From Anaerolinea thermophila (GTDB taxonomy: Bacteria; Chloroflexota; Anaerolineae; Anaerolineales; Villigracilaceae), in contig DZBA01000020.1 of NCBI GenBank assembly GCA_022729775.1, forward strand, positions 12,240-18,445: 6,206 nt of DNA. Reading direction: 5' to 3'. This document shows, one piece after another, positions 5,989 to 6,206 of the stretch. A program made the translations under genes and the position numbers. The stretch's first letter is position 1. Each line of letters starts with the position of its first letter. The notes under the pieces were generated by a model that saw nothing but the letters and a program-made list of their open reading frames with translations, was not told the origin of the DNA and made no database searches.

Positions 5989-6129
5989 GCAATTCCAATT
6001 ATGAACATGTCATTGCGAGCGAAGCGACACTTGCGCCGCGCTGCGGAGCAGTGCAGGTGAGCAATCTCCCAATTTAGCAAGGAGATTGCTTCGTCGCTTC
6101 GCTCCTCGCAACGACATATCGGGAATTGC
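5989..6129. repeat. Inverted GCAATTCC / GGAATTGC flanking the palindromic element
   Basis: GCAATTCC (5989-5996) and its exact complement GGAATTGC (6122-6129) sit outside the 111-bp element at nearly symmetrical distances, 10 and 4 bases from its ends. A second GGAATTGC lies at 6163-6170. The symmetry suggests that the element is longer than the core (141 bp), or that it inserted into a pre-existing palindrome. Eight-base matches are short, so this is tentative. Confidence 0.4.
6007..6117. repeat. 111-bp multi-stem palindromic repeat (REP-like intergenic element)
   Basis: The outer arms pair: ATGTCATTGCGAG (6007-6019) with CTCGCAACGACAT (6105-6117), with one mismatch, and GCGAAGCGAC (6019-6028) with GTCGCTTCGC (6093-6102); a 3-nt bulge on the right side accounts for the offset. 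Inside are two further stems. CACTTGC (6028-6034) pairs with GCAGGTG (6053-6059), enclosing CTGC-GGA-GCAG (6041-6051). GCAATCTCC (6061-6069) pairs with GGAGATTGC (6081-6089) around an 11-nt loop. The fold is thus a long stem topped by two hairpins. Its minus-strand translation carries CEERSDEAIS and RFARND, a peptide signature often seen in spurious ORFs over dispersed palindromic repeats of many bacteria. It is probably a non-autonomous, transposase-mobilised element; that is inference. Confidence 0.8.
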
Positions 6130-6206
6130 TGATGAAGAGAATCAAAAACTGCAGGCTCATTGGGAATTGCCGTGATTAAAAACCATTTGGACACGGATGC
6201 GACGGA

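Larger units (their letters stand above)
5982..6206. other. Intergenic region holding a palindromic repeat; no supported gene
   Basis: These 225 bases contain the inverted-repeat element at 6007-6117, the flanking word GCAATTCC/GGAATTGC, and a tail running to the window edge. No terminator with a T-run is evident after the C92-like gene. A GTG at 6172 opens a frame to the window end, but it has no Shine-Dalgarno, and the ACACGGATGCGACGGA text looks like repetitive intergenic sequence rather than a gene start. Confidence 0.6.

Noticed and set aside
5958..6194. A 78-codon minus-strand frame over the palindromic repeat
   Set aside because: Its peptide is the usual spurious translation of this kind of repeat (CEERSDEAIS, RFARND) and it has no ribosome binding site.
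6172..6206. Start of a further plus-strand gene at a GTG near the window edge
   Set aside because: There is no Shine-Dalgarno, only eleven full codons are visible, and the text looks repetitive.

Overview
The window looks like ordinary chromosomal sequence of a free-living bacterium, most likely a Chloroflexota member of the Anaerolineae type. That placement is an inference. It rests on the short 589-residue IF2, the nusA-ylxR-infB order with no rimP or ylxQ in it, a NusA with a long low-complexity tail, moderate G+C, and a dispersed palindromic repeat whose translated form contains the familiar 'CEERSDEAI...RFARND' signature. No rRNA, tRNA, CRISPR array, transposase or phage gene is visible.

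Left two thirds (1-4360, minus strand): a transcription/translation operon read right to left, nusA (4238-2298), ylxR (2227-1913) and infB (1831-62). Its probable promoter is at 4331-4359. Its leader carries a perfect 9-bp hairpin at 4272-4294, just upstream of the nusA ribosome binding site. NusA acts in pausing, termination and antitermination. YlxR is a small RNA-associated protein. IF2 places initiator tRNA on the ribosome. The operon may continue past position 1, but no downstream gene is visible here.

Centre (4239-4453): a compact divergent intergenic region. It holds the minus-strand nusA promoter and, on the plus strand, two exact TATAAT hexamers. A ten-codon leader ORF (4425-4457) has a good Shine-Dalgarno sequence, and its stop overlaps the start codon of the next gene in an ATGA arrangement.

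Right third (4425-5981, plus strand): a two-gene unit encoding a ten-helix EamA/DMT-type transporter and a cytoplasmic permuted papain-fold (YiiX/C92-like) protein with a visible His-Glu-Cys set. After it comes a 111-bp multi-stem inverted-repeat element (6007-6117), then about 90 bases with no supported gene.

I see no clearly new multi-gene system. The points most worth a second look are the nusA leader hairpin, the leader ORF coupled to the transporter, the short ORF and hairpin in front of ylxR, the NusA tail, the transporter/C92 pairing and the palindromic repeat.
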